Source: Metarhizium brunneum
Lineage: Eukaryota > Ascomycota > Sordariomycetes > Hypocreales > Clavicipitaceae
NCBI RefSeq assembly: GCF_013426205.1
Contig: NC_089422.1
Location: forward strand, 310,001-374,000
Length of the DNA stretch: 64,000 bases
Reading direction: 5' to 3'
In this document: positions 1-12,246 of the stretch, one piece after another
Layout of the letters: every line of letters begins with the position of its first letter
How positions within the stretch are numbered: position 1 is the first letter of the stretch
Position numbers and translations under genes: made by a program
The notes under the pieces: model-generated
Databases searched by the model: none
What the model saw: the letters and a program-made list of their open reading frames with translations, nothing else
What the model was told of the DNA's origin: nothing

Positions 1-201
1 GCTATCAACCGCACGACGCGCCAACAAGATAATAGTATGGAGGACGATTCTGTCACCGAGCAAGGAAGCCATGACGAGCGCACAAGCCAGCATGAAACAT
101 TCGAGTCCCCCGCGGCCGCACAAAAGCTTCAAGGCGACGAAGAGGAGCACGATAGCCGCAACAGGGAGCCAAGCGAGCTAACATTGAAAGATGCAACATG
201 A
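1..201 (+). other. Open reading frame running in from the left edge (possible ABC transporter linker)
   Basis: Frame 1 is open from the first base to a TGA at 199-201. It encodes a highly charged Glu/Asp/Ser-rich stretch ending EPSELTLKDAT. This composition resembles the acidic linker between the two halves of full-size ABCB transporters, and a decayed ABCB nucleotide-binding domain lies downstream on the same strand. It could equally be the C-terminus of an unrelated gene lying left of the window. The link to the ABC remnant is inference only. Confidence 0.2.
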
Positions 202-829
202 AGTGATGAAGTGAAAAGGCTAAAAAAGAGGCAACAAGACACCAGTCTCCCGCAGAGGGTCCTTCAGCGCCGCAAGAGACATCTTGTATCGTTCCTCATC
301 CAACTCAACCACCAGGAAGATTTCCATCCCAGCACCCAGTCTGGTCGGCACCATCTCGACTCTTCTCAGGCATGGCATACCCGCCATCGGGAATATCCTC
401 CGGCAACACAATGCTCGCTCCCACGATCCCTCCGCCACCCTGTGCCGGCATGCAGCAGTCCACCGCGTCAATCGCACTCCGAGGTCGCATCCCCCCAAGG
501 CCGGCCGTTCGTGTATGCTTCATCGAGGCGGCCCAACAGCAAGTTGCCCAAGGGGGACGCGCAGCGCTCACCAAAAATTGCCAAGTACTTGTCTCTTTCC
601 TCTTTGGAATATGCCAATCGGTAGTACTAGTCACCTCCACGTCCCTCATTCCGGTACAGGGGCGCCTCGTCCTTACTGGGGGAAAAGGGAGGGGGAGTGC
701 ATGTACTCACACTTCCTCATTTTGCTTCATGGCCACGCAGCATCGCGCAGTCAGGTGGCATCGCATCTCCTCGTATACCCCAGACGCGGGCGGCGCGAAC
801 GACTGATGCAGCGTTGCTTCTCGAGACGC
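202..829. other. No supported gene
   Basis: Several frames are open for about 90-260 codons on both strands, but none shows a recognisable domain. If the downstream ABC remnant was once a full transporter, the second transmembrane domain should lie here, and I cannot see it. It has either been deleted or degraded beyond recognition. Confidence 0.4.
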
Positions 830-1742
830 CACGCGAGACCCGGCCCAGCCGCCGGTGGATGGATGGGCTGGCGCTCAAATACAGACAACTCCTCAAAGGG
901 GGAGGTGGCACTGCGCAAACTGGGCGTTTGCATATCCGTCGCCGGACGGCAAAACGGCATCATTTCTGCATACTATCACATTGACAGCAGCGTCTACAGG
1001 TCGCTTCGTCGCCCTGGTCGGCACGACGGGCAGCGGGGAGAGTTCCGTGGTGAAGCCGCCCGAGAGTGCCGCTCGATCCAATAATGATGGGGGGCATTCG
1101 ACATGACATCCTGCAGGGCCTTCGGGGCCAGCCCGCAGTGTGGAGCAGAGGTGCCGTGCCGTACAGCGGAACGATACGTGATAGCATCATCGGCGATGGC
1201 GACGAGACGGATGGTGCTATCGGGCAGGCCTGTCAAGATGCAAGCTTGTGCCATGCTCCCCCTCCGTTTCTATAACCATTGACTCTAAACAAGGGCTGAA
1301 CCTGGGACGGAGCCTCGAACATGGCACTAGGAATCCCTATCCTCTGGACTCAATATTCTCGTCGGACCACGAGGCATCCAAGTCTCGGGCGGGCAGAAGC
1401 AGAGCCTAGGAAATGGCTCGATCTGTGCTACGCAACCCCAAGATATCGCAAGTCTCGCCTACACACGCCAAAGAGGAGTTTTGCAAGATTCTTTGCCCAT
1501 CAAGACTCTTGAATGAAGCAACCTCAACACTTGATCCCCTATCCGAGGCTGTGGTGCAGCAGGCGTTGGCTGCTGCCGCTGTTGGGCAGGCAACTATTGC
1601 TCTTGCCCACGCTAACCGCATTTACGTATTCGGTAACGGATGGGCCGTTGTATGGGCTGTTGAACAAGGCACCCGCGCGGGCTTGATGACAGAGCGCGGG
1701 CGTTATTGGGAGTTTGTGGGTTTGCAGAGCATGGGAAACTAA
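830..1742 (+). pseudogene. Decayed ABCB (MDR-type) transporter nucleotide-binding domain
   Basis: Pieces of one ABC ATPase domain appear in order but in different frames. About 833-1080 holds a DGW linker, the A-loop-like FAYPSPDGK and a Walker A in which GSGKS has become GSGES. About 1140-1275 holds the Q-loop region (GTIRDSIIGD, then QACQDASL). At 1382-1402 is the signature VSGGQKQ. From about 1503 come the Walker B/D-loop LLNEATSTLD (Asp to Asn), the H-loop IALAHA and a typical C-terminal ending GRYWEFVGLQSMGN with a stop at 1742. In a working copy the Walker A lysine binds ATP phosphates and the Walker B aspartate coordinates magnesium; both are replaced. Frame changes and stops separate the blocks. 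Introns alone do not explain this, because key residues are also lost. The transmembrane domain is missing. Confidence 0.75.
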
Positions 1743-2228
1743 GCCAACCATGCCATGCTCGCATGAGTGACATCCGCGACGAAGACGCATGAATGAGGGC
1801 CCCATAGCTTCTGGAAGAGGGAGATTTTGAAGACTTGACAAGCAATACAATCATATTTGATGTTATATCCCCTCAACGCCAGCTCCTTTGTCACAGCCCT
1901 CAAAACCCCCTAGTTGATCTCAAGAGACAACTTCCTCAATTAACACTACTCACTGCCATTGTCGATATCCCTCCCAAGCTGCATCCACCCCATACTGCTT
2001 TCCAAATACAAAGCCGCCACCAACAGGATGCTGCTGTGCTTACTGCATATTAATGATCAGTGAACCCATTATTTTCATATTGATTGGTATCAGCCATCCA
2101 CGCGAGATAAATGCTGTTTTTTTCTTTTTTCTCTATTCCGTAGTGGTTGTAATTGTTGAGTTGATATTGAGAAGAGCGTGCATGCCTGTAGAATATTCTT
2201 CCAAGACACATCCATCGTCGCCTAACCC
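1743..2228. other. Intergenic, no gene seen
   Basis: Short AT-richer spacer between the ABC remnant and the 3' end of the otubain gene. It probably holds the otubain 3' UTR on the minus strand. No RNA gene or repeat was recognised. Confidence 0.5.
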
Positions 2229-4409
2229 TCAAGACGAGTCCTTTCTAACTTTTCGCTTTCCAGCTAGTCGGCTCTCCGCACCATCCTCATCAGGGTTCCA
2301 TTCCTCCGGCTGGAAGTCAGGATTCCCATAGTGAGCCCTGTTCCACACACTATTCTTGAAAGTGTTCGTTGTTACTTGGAAGGTGGGCTCGGGGAAGCTG
2401 TTATTTTCATACTCGAGCTGATGGGTGCTGAATCGTATCGGATATCCTGTGGCGCCAGGAGTCGCCATGTGGGAAGGGAGTTGTTGAGGGCCCAGGTTTG
2501 TAGAGGGAGGCATCATTGGGGCATTGGAGCTCATTGGTGTGGTTGGTGTTAGAAGAGGAGATGGTGAAGGATGCTGGACCGTCGCAACTGCTGGCGGTGG
2601 CTGCGCTGGGGACTCTCCTTTGGTCGACTGTATGTCTGTCCCATATTGTGGCATCCACACCGCCTGTTGGCTAGAAGAATAGGCATCTCCAATAATAGGA
2701 TTAGTTGGTGCCGTCACTGCTGGCATGGGCATCAAACCCGCTAGTCCATCTGAAGATCCAGTGCTCAAGCCAGGGATCATGCTAAGAGCACCAAAGTCGA
2801 CGGTAGAGAAGGCGCCCATCGAGGCTCCTGTGGTGTTAAATGCAGTGTTGTGCGTAAACCCCGTAACTCGATTTACTTGCAACGACACAGGCGGCGGAGA
2901 GGCCGTTACCGTGGGCGTTCGGTACAAGATGTCGTAATGATCAGGTCGATAAAGAAGATAGATGAATGTGCCCAATGATGAGACATCCTTGTCATTTGCC
3001 TCCTCCGGGAAACGATACTGGTTGACTTGACTTCCTGTACTTCGATCCAGATATGCAATTTCCAGTACGAAGTTGACAGGTTTTAGGAGTATGTTGGCCA
3101 ATGCCACGATGCCTAGATGCTCAATCTCGCGATTGACTACCTCAATATTATGGCTGCAGTATTCGTCAACACCCTGTCCTCCGGGGATGAAAGGCGCATA
3201 TGTCTCTGCGTTTGCCTTTAGAAACGTTGCCGCCAACAACCGGAAATAAAATATGAGGCTGCCTTCCACAGCAACGTCATTCCACTTTTGATGAAGTAAA
3301 GAGTGGGCAGCGGCTGGCTTGTCGATAATTCTTGCAAGTTCTCGAATCAGATCAAAGGCTTCGTCGGCAAAGTCTTCGAAGTAGTTGTACTCGCCAACTG
3401 TTGCCAGCAAATGGTTCAAACTTTTCAAGCGCGCAAACTCTCCTTCAATCTGAGCTTGGTCGCCACGCTCAATGAGAGTCTCAAAGTAGGAAAACCCGAT
3501 TGCTTAAAGATTGTCAATATGTTTCATCTCAAGAAGCAAATTTTGTGGAAATTTTCGGCGCATGATTGGATATGGAAAACGCGGCTATCGTTGAACGAAA
3601 TGAGGAACAAGCTTACCTCTCCAGCCGCAGTTGCCATCGCCTCTTATAGGACGATAGTGTGAGTATGTTTGGGGTAGTGCCTATGGAATAGTACAGGAAG
3701 GTTAACTTGGCAGCCCAAATGCAGATACAACTAATAGCTAGTAATTGATCATGTCGGTGAAGGACTTACGATTGTCTTCTCAACGTAGACTTGATCTGCT
3801 TTCGCGTATTCGTTTGTGATTACTTCACTGGGAGTTTTCTCTCCTACTAAAGGCCCCTGTTGAAATTTGTCTGGTTAGAGCTTGATACAAGACCACCAGA
3901 GACTTCAACTCCCCTAAAGGAGATTATAGTGCATGTATCGGAGGTGCTTTGCTCCTGGCGCAGCACACACCGCATGCAGAGCAAACTGAAGAAGAGCCCA
4001 CCTGAAGCTTCGGTCGATAGTCCTTTGCTGCCTCTTGCTGCGCAGCCATATCATGGCCGTTTGGCTCCTCCATACTTGGTGCTGGCCTGCCCGGCGAATG
4101 CTGCTGCTGACGGTTAGCAACAAGCGAGAGCTCCGAGGGTGGCCGTGGTGAAAGCTGTTGGCCCAGGTGGTATTGTTGCTGTGGGTGGAGCGCGTCAGTG
4201 GCACACGAGGATGACAAAGAGCCAGTAGCGACACCCGTATGGGCAAGATATTGCTGCTGGTGTCCTGCATGTGTGGGGCTAAACTCTCTCTCTCCCGCAT
4301 GTGCGGGTGGTGGTAAACCAAAAAGTGGTGCAAAATCTATGCCATGGGATGATGGCAACGAGGAAAAGAAAGACGAAGAGGAAAACGGTGTAGACTGGGG
4401 CTGGAACAT
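2229..4409 (-). CDS. Otubain-type ubiquitin thioesterase (peptidase C65)
   Basis: Cysteine protease of the OTU/otubain class that cleaves ubiquitin from proteins or polyubiquitin. Four exons read on the minus strand: 4409-4002, 3856-3770, 3680-3617 and 3502-2229, giving 610 codons before the stop; all three introns have GT donors and AG acceptors and keep frame. The catalytic core starts in exon 2. Exon 3 carries RGDGNCGWR with the nucleophile Cys183 and conserved Asp180. Exon 4 carries GFSYFETL, the ubiquitin-binding region FIPGGQGVDEY and the catalytic His375 in RPDHYDILY. The core is flanked by a disordered Gln/Ser/Pro-rich N-terminus (about 135 residues) and a Pro/Gln/Thr-rich C-terminus of about 230 residues ending in a conserved-looking YGNPDFQPEEW block. 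Human OTUB1 is about 270 residues, so the extensions more than double the protein. The start at 4409 is the first ATG of the long open exon. Confidence 0.92.
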
Positions 4410-7400
4410 GCCGCCACTTCAGAAAGAATGAGGGGGGGAAACGAAATGGTTCAAGACGCAGATCGGGGGAGGAGACGATTAATTTGTCGCGTGGATCGTT
4501 GTCGCTATCCGGTAGTGGCGTGTTCCGACGTCTGTGATCGGGTACCAGCAGCCCTGGCGTTCGGGTTGAGCAGCGTGAGCGTCACTTGAGTCCGTCGCTT
4601 GCCCAGAGATTGTGTGATGTCAACAAGCCTGTTCAGTCCAACATCAGTCCTCCTCTTGTACCGGGTAAACTCGACTCGCCTGTTGCAGGACAACTACTAA
4701 CCTGCGTTACCGTCTCTGTGTGGGTGGGGGGAACTGCCGAGCCTGGAACAGGGCAGAGGAGGGTTGGGTGCGGTAGTAGCCGCAGACTAGGAACGGCCGG
4801 CTCGACAAGTCTCGATGGTGTGAGCGCTGAGAGGCAGGAGCGCATGCGTTAGCGGAAATGTTGGCGATGTGAAGCTTGTTGGGGCGTGGTTGGCGAGCCG
4901 GGATTGGAAGACGGCAGGTTAGCGAGCCCTCGGCTGTCGAAGCGTTGTGGTCCTTGGTGCTTTGTCCTCGATTAGGTCTGTGTGCGTCGGCGCACTAGTC
5001 AACGACCGGCGATGCAAGACTTGGTTTGGAAATTGTGCTTCAGCTATCGTGGGCCCAAGGAAATTGAGTTGTAGTGATCCGTGTGCAGACGTTGGCCCTG
5101 CTCTGTAATATCAAAGACGTAGAAGCCTGGGTTCGGGAGATCGACACCAGCATAAAGAAGAAGAAAATAATCACGGCTGGGTGAGGAGTCACATCCAGCT
5201 AAAACCGGGCAGCCGAGACGAAAGACGTGGAGGGTCGGCGGCGAAGCCTACCACAGATCGTGTGTTGTTTGCTGAGTGTGGGGGGGAGGCAAGACGAGGG
5301 AAGTGGAAGAAGAAGTAGAGTTCCAAAGTTGAAAGCGACGATTTTGTGAGGAAGGAGCCGTCGCAAAGCAATTGCTCTTGCCAATCTCAGTGTATCGTGG
5401 AATTGTCTTGGCCCAGTGTTGGAGACGTCACAGGAAGGAACAAGGCACCAGCGGGGTAGCCAATGAATCGCGGTCTCTCGGCGGCAGCAGGACTGGTGGC
5501 CTTCTCGGTGTGCAAAGCACAATTCACCAAACACACGTTGATCTTGAAGAGACGGGAACCGAAAGTCCGGGCTGACGGATGCCGAGGTAAGTACGGAGCA
5601 GGTCGACAAAGATGAAAGATGACAGAAATATCTAGAGGAGGTGGAAAATAATATAGACGAGCTGCGATGGCCTACACGGACAGCAGCTCGGGGTCCCAGA
5701 GAGGTCGAATGGTCGAAGCACTCGAGCACGCCCCGATGCAATGTCGACAGGCCAAAACAATTGGATGGCCAGAGAGGGTCTGGAGACGCAACTGCGACAC
5801 ATCCAGGCATACATACTACTACAGTACAACATGTTACTCACTTACATCCACCACATATTACCGAGATGTCAACGTCCTAGGTGGTCGACCGGTCCTTGTC
5901 CTGGCGACCCGGCCGACATGGGCATCGACATCGACTCCGTCGTCCGCCTCGAGGCATCGCAAAATGGCACAGCCAGGCCGTTGCATGCAGATGCAGCCTC
6001 CCCTCTTCACCCTCCTTCGGCTGCCACGCCGTCTCCCGGACGGCCCGTCTTCACGAGCACGGTTGTTCTGGCACACCTCTTGCTGCCACAGAACCTCGTA
6101 TGTACTATGAAGAGAAATTTCAGATGGTGGCCCAGTCCAGAGCCGATTTCTGCACTGGCCAAGATGATGACATGGCGGGGGAGCCGAGCTTGTCCCAGAT
6201 CACAGCTCTTCTCCGTGCCGCGACAATCTCACAGGCAGACGCCGATGGGGCGGAGAACTGTTGAAAAGCGGAGAATTGAAGCCCGCAAGTACGACAGGGG
6301 CCCCGTTGGTAAGAAGCTTTATTGGACCATGTGAGGGCCAAAGGCGTGAGCTTTTTGCGGGCAAAGGGACCTGGTCAGATGTTTGAGGAGGCGGACACGG
6401 GGCTCGCGGAAGATGGGGGTCGACAAGGGTGAGCCCGCGATAAAAGTGTCAGGACTGGGCCTGAAGGGGATTGCCAGCATCGACGCCATTCGTTGCTTCC
6501 AGGGCAGAGCTGTGCTGCTGAAGACAAGGTACCGAAACGATTGTCGACCTCACATGTTGTCAAGCCCCCTACCAAGCACTAGGAGCGCACGAGCTGCTGC
6601 TTGTCTCTCTTTGCTCGTTTGTTTGCTCGCTCTCGAGGCCTTCTTGCTTGTTTGCTTGATCACTCTGCTTGCCTCGTCCTCACAGACCGGCATGGACTTC
6701 TCGGGGGCCGGAGGAAGCGGTCCTTGTCAAAACCCTGGTCCTTGTCCATATGGCTATATCTCCCGCTGTTATAAAAGATATCCCGGCAAACACCGCACTA
6801 GAGGGCAAAACAATCGCAACTGCTCGAGGCAACAAGAATGGCCCATCGTCTGGCCGTCGTCATTGCACGCTCATTGCACGCGTCGCAAAGAGCTTATACG
6901 TCGATCAATGTGTCAGTGAGTATCTGCAATGCACGTCCAGTCCAGTCGGCTTCATCACCTCCACTAACGCTTGGCCCTCACGTCAACTCCATGTCCAGTT
7001 CGTGGCACCACAAACCGGCCCACGTCCCATCGAAGGTGTGCACGTCGCCGGCAAGCGCATTTTAGACTCGAGAACAAGGACACACCACTTCACAAGCAAT
7101 CCTGCGCAGGGTCTGGGGGCTAAAGTTCTGCTGCGACCCATCGTGCATAGCATTTGCTTTGTGGCCAATCCAACGTTCCCGTGGTGAGCCCTATTAGCTC
7201 ACAGGCAATTATGTGAAATTGAAAGTCGGCAGCGGCTGCTCCTCGAGCATCCACGGTCCTGGGTAAGGTGAAGGGACCCAGATCAGACCGGTTTGATAAC
7301 AGCGTACCTCTTGCTTCGACCATGCTGGCCGGAAATTGGACAGCTGGCCTCGGGATTCAGGGCCCAGCACCGGCGAGCACAACCACATCGGCTAGCGTTG

Positions 7401-10205
7401 TCGAGACTCTCTCCCCCATACATAGTGAGCTTTTGACGTTATGCAGGACCGTTATTTTTCATAGCTGGTCCAGATTTCATAAGTGGACCAACGGCACGGG
7501 ACGCAACCACAGCCAACTCCAGCTCCGCCGCGAGTCATTGTTTTGGCCTTTGCCTCGACCCCAAACCCCTACGGTTCGTGCAAGCTAGGCATGACCGGTC
7601 TCATTTTTTACCAATTGCCGTGACATCTTTTTGATAATGATCCTTCGAGGTGCAGTAGCAGAGAAGGAAGATGGGGCCTTGTCCACATTTCTTGGCAGAA
7701 CATTGTCAGATACTCAGCTTCCAGTCCGGGAAGTGGCTTGGTCCCCGGCACTCTGAGTCTCGAGTTACAGTACTAGTATTCGCAAGTCAGAAGGCGCTTA
7801 ACAAGCCTTGGCTACTAGCATCCGACGGCAACCCTTCCGAGATGGGGCGCACGCCGGTCCGATATCATCAGTCTCGCAGGTTTTCCTGAGGCTTTCCACC
7901 ATGGGCAGTCTTACTTGGATATAGCTTGAGAATGCTTTTCTGGCAATCAACGCAGTATTGTTTATGGCTGATGATGTAAACCAGTGTCATAAAAGTGTGC
8001 CCTTCGACACCATCCGAGCCATCATTTTTCATAACAGAAAATTCGACGAAAGGGTTGCATCCGCCGCATGTTGGTTCGCATGCAACCCGCACACATCATC
8101 CAGTCCGAAGCAAACCTGAACCACGCAACGACACACCAATGCTCGTCTGCCCTGAACTTCCTCGGCGGCCTTCGCCACTCGCATCCAGCAGAACCCTGGC
8201 ATAATGCCGAGATGCACATGGGTACGGCTCTGTACCGGGCTGCAACCCTCCCGCGCTCTGCCCAAATCGGCTGATCCAGTAGGAAATTTCTACGCAGATG
8301 CAATGCCTGTGAACGACTCCACAACGGATCGCAGCACGTCGATAACAAACTTTGTCTCGATATCACCGATCCTCTACGCAGACGCCCCTCTCGGTAAAAG
8401 GTTTAGTTCCCACTTTTGAATCTCTTGTCGTTGGACCCTCTAGGGTCGATGGTCTTCTCAGAGTCTCGATCTTGGTCATGTTTTGTCACTTGGGTCGTTT
8501 ATTTCACATGTCATGAAGCAGACCATATCCTTCACGTCTCCAGCTGTGTTGCAAGTCTCCGAAAAGTAGGGTTAAATTCTCGCAGCAAGATCAACCTAGC
8601 CTTCAGACGAGCCGACAAAGAGGGGTAACAGATCCTGCTGCTTGTTTTCTACTTTGTGAAGCCGCCTTTGGTATCGAGTACAGCAATAATCATCTATCTC
8701 TCAGGCAGGAGAGCGTTGCACAAGAATGTCTCTCACAGACTGTTACTTGCTGTTTCAGATGCAGGAACCCACGGTCACCAGAAACCCGTTTTACTTAGTT
8801 GCTCAGTCTATTGCCCGCATGTGGGCGCCTCAACGTGTGAAACTGTTGAAAACAATGCCGTTATTGTGGTTATTTTCGTGAGTCACTTGACCCAAAACAA
8901 CAGAAACTGCGAGTGGAATTTCTTGCATTGACAGATCCATCTCTACGGAATTACCCGTCGCCGTATGAGCACCACATTACAACGCTAGCATCACGTATAT
9001 GTGACTTTTTCGGCTTCGCACTGGTGTTTTCTTTCGCCTTTGTCGTACAGCATCCTTCGGAAAGGTACAGATTTCAGTCTGTTCAGTCTGTCCCGTCTCT
9101 GTCTGTTTCACCCAGATTGGTAATGCGGCTCGGCATGGTACTTCGTATGCTTGTTTGTCATCTATTCCGTACCCCATGTCATTCTATGTGGCCATATCGG
9201 AGGCAAATATTATCATGGCTATTAACGAAAGGATCATGAGATATTATGACGAGCTTAACAGGCCGGCCAAGTCGTACCCTTCGACCCACATCCAATGGAG
9301 TGCACACGGGTCTTGAACAGATAACTTTGCGTGACCTCCTTAAAACAAACCCACTCTGTGCCTATTCCGCAGAAAAGACTCATGTTGTGTTACGAATTGT
9401 GTCCAGCTTGTGGCAAGAGCTCGTGCCCTAGCACAAGATGTGCCCGTCATCTGCAGACGACATGCGATTGTCCCTGGAAGAGCTGTTTTGTGGTTCGGAT
9501 GGCTACTCGCAAGAGTTCCTCCGCGCGGACGACAAAGGCCCGAGTGGGGGGCAAAAAAAATACAGACAGCACAATCCGTCATTTGTGATGGATCTGATAG
9601 ATTAATTATGTGCTTGGTGTGCGGTATTGCCAATATTTGTGGCGGCCGCCGTCCGAGAAGGTCTCTCTTTCCTTCTTGGTGCATTTGTGTCCCGAGCTGT
9701 AGTCAACGAGTAATGTCGTATCTCAACGCCAGGTAGCACGCGAAGCTTCACGACTGCTACCACGGTTCTCTTGACCCAAATTTTCAGTTTCGGTTCATAG
9801 TCGATTTCAGTCTGCTCTTGCTGCGTTGGGGCCTTCCATGGCGCAAGTCCAGTGTCGAGTTCCTCGTTCTTCCTCGCCTTTCGTACTACACACCAATGGT
9901 CACCGACTTGCCCAACATGGCTGTATATGCGACCTCAACGTCTCTTGTTTAGCAGGCCAGCTGCTCTACACGTTCTGCGCCCCCTTGAAAAAAAAGGGGG
10001 GGTTTTCTAGCGTTCAACAATGGCTCAATCGTGAAACCAAAAGAGACAAAGCCGACGAAAGAACAACCCGAGAACAACCAACGGCGATTTTCGTTGACCG
10101 ACTATACAATAGCGTTATAATGCTCAAGATGGATTACAACAAGGGGCAGGTGAGAGAGATATTTAATTATTATGATGTCTTAAGAACAACTAGACAGGCC
10201 TTGTC
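4410..10205. other. Long gene-poor stretch (5.8 kb)
   Basis: No frame on either strand showed a recognisable family or a convincing exon chain. The first part (about 4.4-5.9 kb) probably holds the promoter and long 5' leader of the otubain gene, and the right end the CSN2 3' UTR. Many frames of 60-200 codons are open because the DNA is moderately GC-rich. One Cys-containing frame at 7868-8092 (minus, 74 codons) looks somewhat protein-like but is unsupported. I cannot exclude a gene with short exons or a long non-coding RNA. Confidence 0.4.
9980..10002. repeat. Short inverted repeat with C5/G7 arms
   Basis: CCCCCTT, a short A-rich loop, then AAGGGGGGG. The arms can form a 7-bp hairpin. It lies about 200 bases beyond the CSN2 stop codon, so it may fall in or after that gene's 3' UTR. 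No function can be assigned. Confidence 0.5.
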
Positions 10206-11791
10206 TCATGCCCACATTGCGCTTGGAATCTTGCCCTTCTTTGCTCGTTGCTGCCCTGCCCCACGCAGTGCTCTTCCCATGGAGAGGCCCTGGAAGTCCA
10301 TTGACTGCTCAAAGGAACCATCACGCTCTTTGCTTCGGAAACCATCACCTTCATTGAACACAGCACCAAACAGTTCTGATATCGATGCGGAGAGGCTGCT
10401 CATGGCCTGGATACGCTTGATATCAGCGTCGGATGCTATTTCGAGGATTCCATCCTGTTGGTTGATTGTTCCGTTGATCTTGCCGTCTACAATTAAGAAT
10501 CCAAGTATGTCTTGTACTTCAGGCTGCGATATCTTGAGTTGTTTCGCAATCCACCCGAGTTTCATGCGGGTGTATGGAGCTATTAGCTTCAAAACGCCCT
10601 TGGTTCGCATATTACGGGTGACTTCGTCGATGTTCTCAGCGATAAAAGGATCATCCAAGATGTCCTGATGGCCTTGCAATACCTTTTCGTATGCATGGAC
10701 GTCGTTTCTTTGGTAAGCGTCGACAAGCTCCGTCATGGCTGATATTCTAGGATCAGATTTGTATGGTTTGGTCTCCTGCGAGTCAAACGGGTTGATGTTG
10801 GATTTCATCAGCATCGTAGATAAAAGTAAATACTTGAGGACTTGGATACGTTGTAGAGATCCTGCCTCGTCGTAGTTGCGGAACGACTCAAAAAAGTCGC
10901 TTTGTGCCTCCTTCCAGTTCTCTTCACTCATGTGCATCTTGCCGCCGCATTCTCTGATGATCCCCATGATACGAGGGTGCGGAACGGCAGACTTGACTTT
11001 CAGTGCTCGTTGATACAAAGCCTTGAGCTGTTTGTTGTTCTTGGTCTCGGCTAACATTTGGATCTCGAGGGCGTAAATTTCCAGCGAGTATGTACCTTTA
11101 CCAGGGTCGTCTGTGCCGTCAGGTCGCTGACAAGCCTTGTGGAGCTCCCGAAGCTTCTTAGAAACCGAGCTGTATTCTTTCCTATCAAGGAGCAGCTTGG
11201 CAAGCTTGATATTCGTCTTTAGCCACAGCCGCTCGTTGTTGGTGCTTTGAAAGCTCTGTAGGGTAAGGGAATAGAATTTTTCCATGCTTTTCGCGGCTTC
11301 TTTGCCATTGGCGCCTTTTTCAATGTAGTCGAGCATGTTATTAATGGATTTTTCGGAATAATTCCTCGTGACGGCTGATTTGACGTAGGTGAGAAGCTCT
11401 GCAAAATGGTCCGCTGCCTAGAGAAGCGTTAACAATGTGAAAAAAGCAGAGTATACCCGATGAAAACCATCTCACCTCATCGTATTTTCCCAACTTGAAT
11501 TCTAGTTTGATGGCTTGCTTCAACCCTTTGAAGCCCCACTCGCCTTTCTCTTCCTCAAGCGGCGGAATCCCAAGGAATTCGCCAATCGCATCGGAAGGGT
11601 CAGTAAGCTTTAGTTGTTTCGCATTGTAGTATTTGTTCTCGATATCGACATCTCCAGACTCGTCGTCCTCGTCTTCTTCGTATTCAAAGTCGTATCTGAA
11701 ACTTAGGTTAGCTCGAATATTTTGGAGCAGGTGTGACTCTGCCATACTGCTCCTCGTCCGACTCCTGCATGAAATCCTCATCATCCGACAT
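10206..11791 (-). CDS. csn2: COP9 signalosome complex subunit 2
   Basis: Scaffold subunit of the COP9 signalosome, which removes NEDD8 from cullin-RING ubiquitin ligases in nucleus and cytosol. Three exons on the minus strand: 11791-11748, 11695-11476 and 11417-10206, 491 residues. The start was chosen because exon 1 gives the family N-terminus MSDDEDFMQ, and splicing a 52-nt intron joins it to QYDFEYEEDEDDESGDVD. The acidic N-terminus leads into TPR-like helical repeats (YYNAKQLK, DAIGEFLGI, KLAKLLLDRKEY) and a C-terminal PCI domain at roughly residues 300-420 (YTRMKLGWIAKQL, then GFLIVDGKINGTINQ). The protein ends in a short basic tail. Length and order match CSN2 throughout; the related proteasome lid subunit Rpn6 lacks this N-terminus. 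In filamentous fungi CSN controls development and secondary metabolism (established for Aspergillus). Confidence 0.96.
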
Positions 11792-12246
11792 CCTGAGTTC
11801 TTCGTTGATTATTCCTCTAGAACAGACAAAGAAAGAAGCGGCACGTCACCATCAAATACCAAGAAGGATTTAGTGAACAATAACGGTCCGCCGCAGAGCT
11901 TGATGGAATTCACGGTGATGGATGTTGGGGGAGATGCAATTAGTACTTAGGCAGGCGCGGGGCTGGTCGATGCGTGTCTTCCAAGCAACTGCTCTTATCG
12001 ATAAGGCACAATTGCCCACACCTCACACCTTGTCAATTGAGCCTCGTTTCCCCTAGTCTCTAGACATCCACGTCGATCAAGACATTTGTTCCGGAAATGT
12101 TTGGACTTTCAAGTTTCCCCGACATATTATAAAAAAGATGTTTCTTTTGAAAGGTAGAAAACCAGGGCCTACTGTTTTTGCTAATTACCGAACGCTGTAC
12201 GCCTTTTCACGGACTCAACCATCTCAGCACACTGCATGCACTGCGC
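11792..12246. other. CSN2 promoter / MFS 3' region
   Basis: 455 bases between the CSN2 start and the stop of the upstream minus-strand MFS gene. It must contain the CSN2 promoter and 5' UTR and the 3' UTR of the MFS gene. No repeat or RNA gene seen. Confidence 0.5.

Noticed and set aside
5199..6334. Frames of about 200 codons upstream of the otubain gene
   Set aside because: Composition is random-like and Ser/Arg-rich; most likely 5' UTR or promoter sequence.
7868..8092. 74-codon Cys-containing minus-strand frame
   Set aside because: No ATG in good context, preceded by a nearby stop, and no supporting neighbours or motif.
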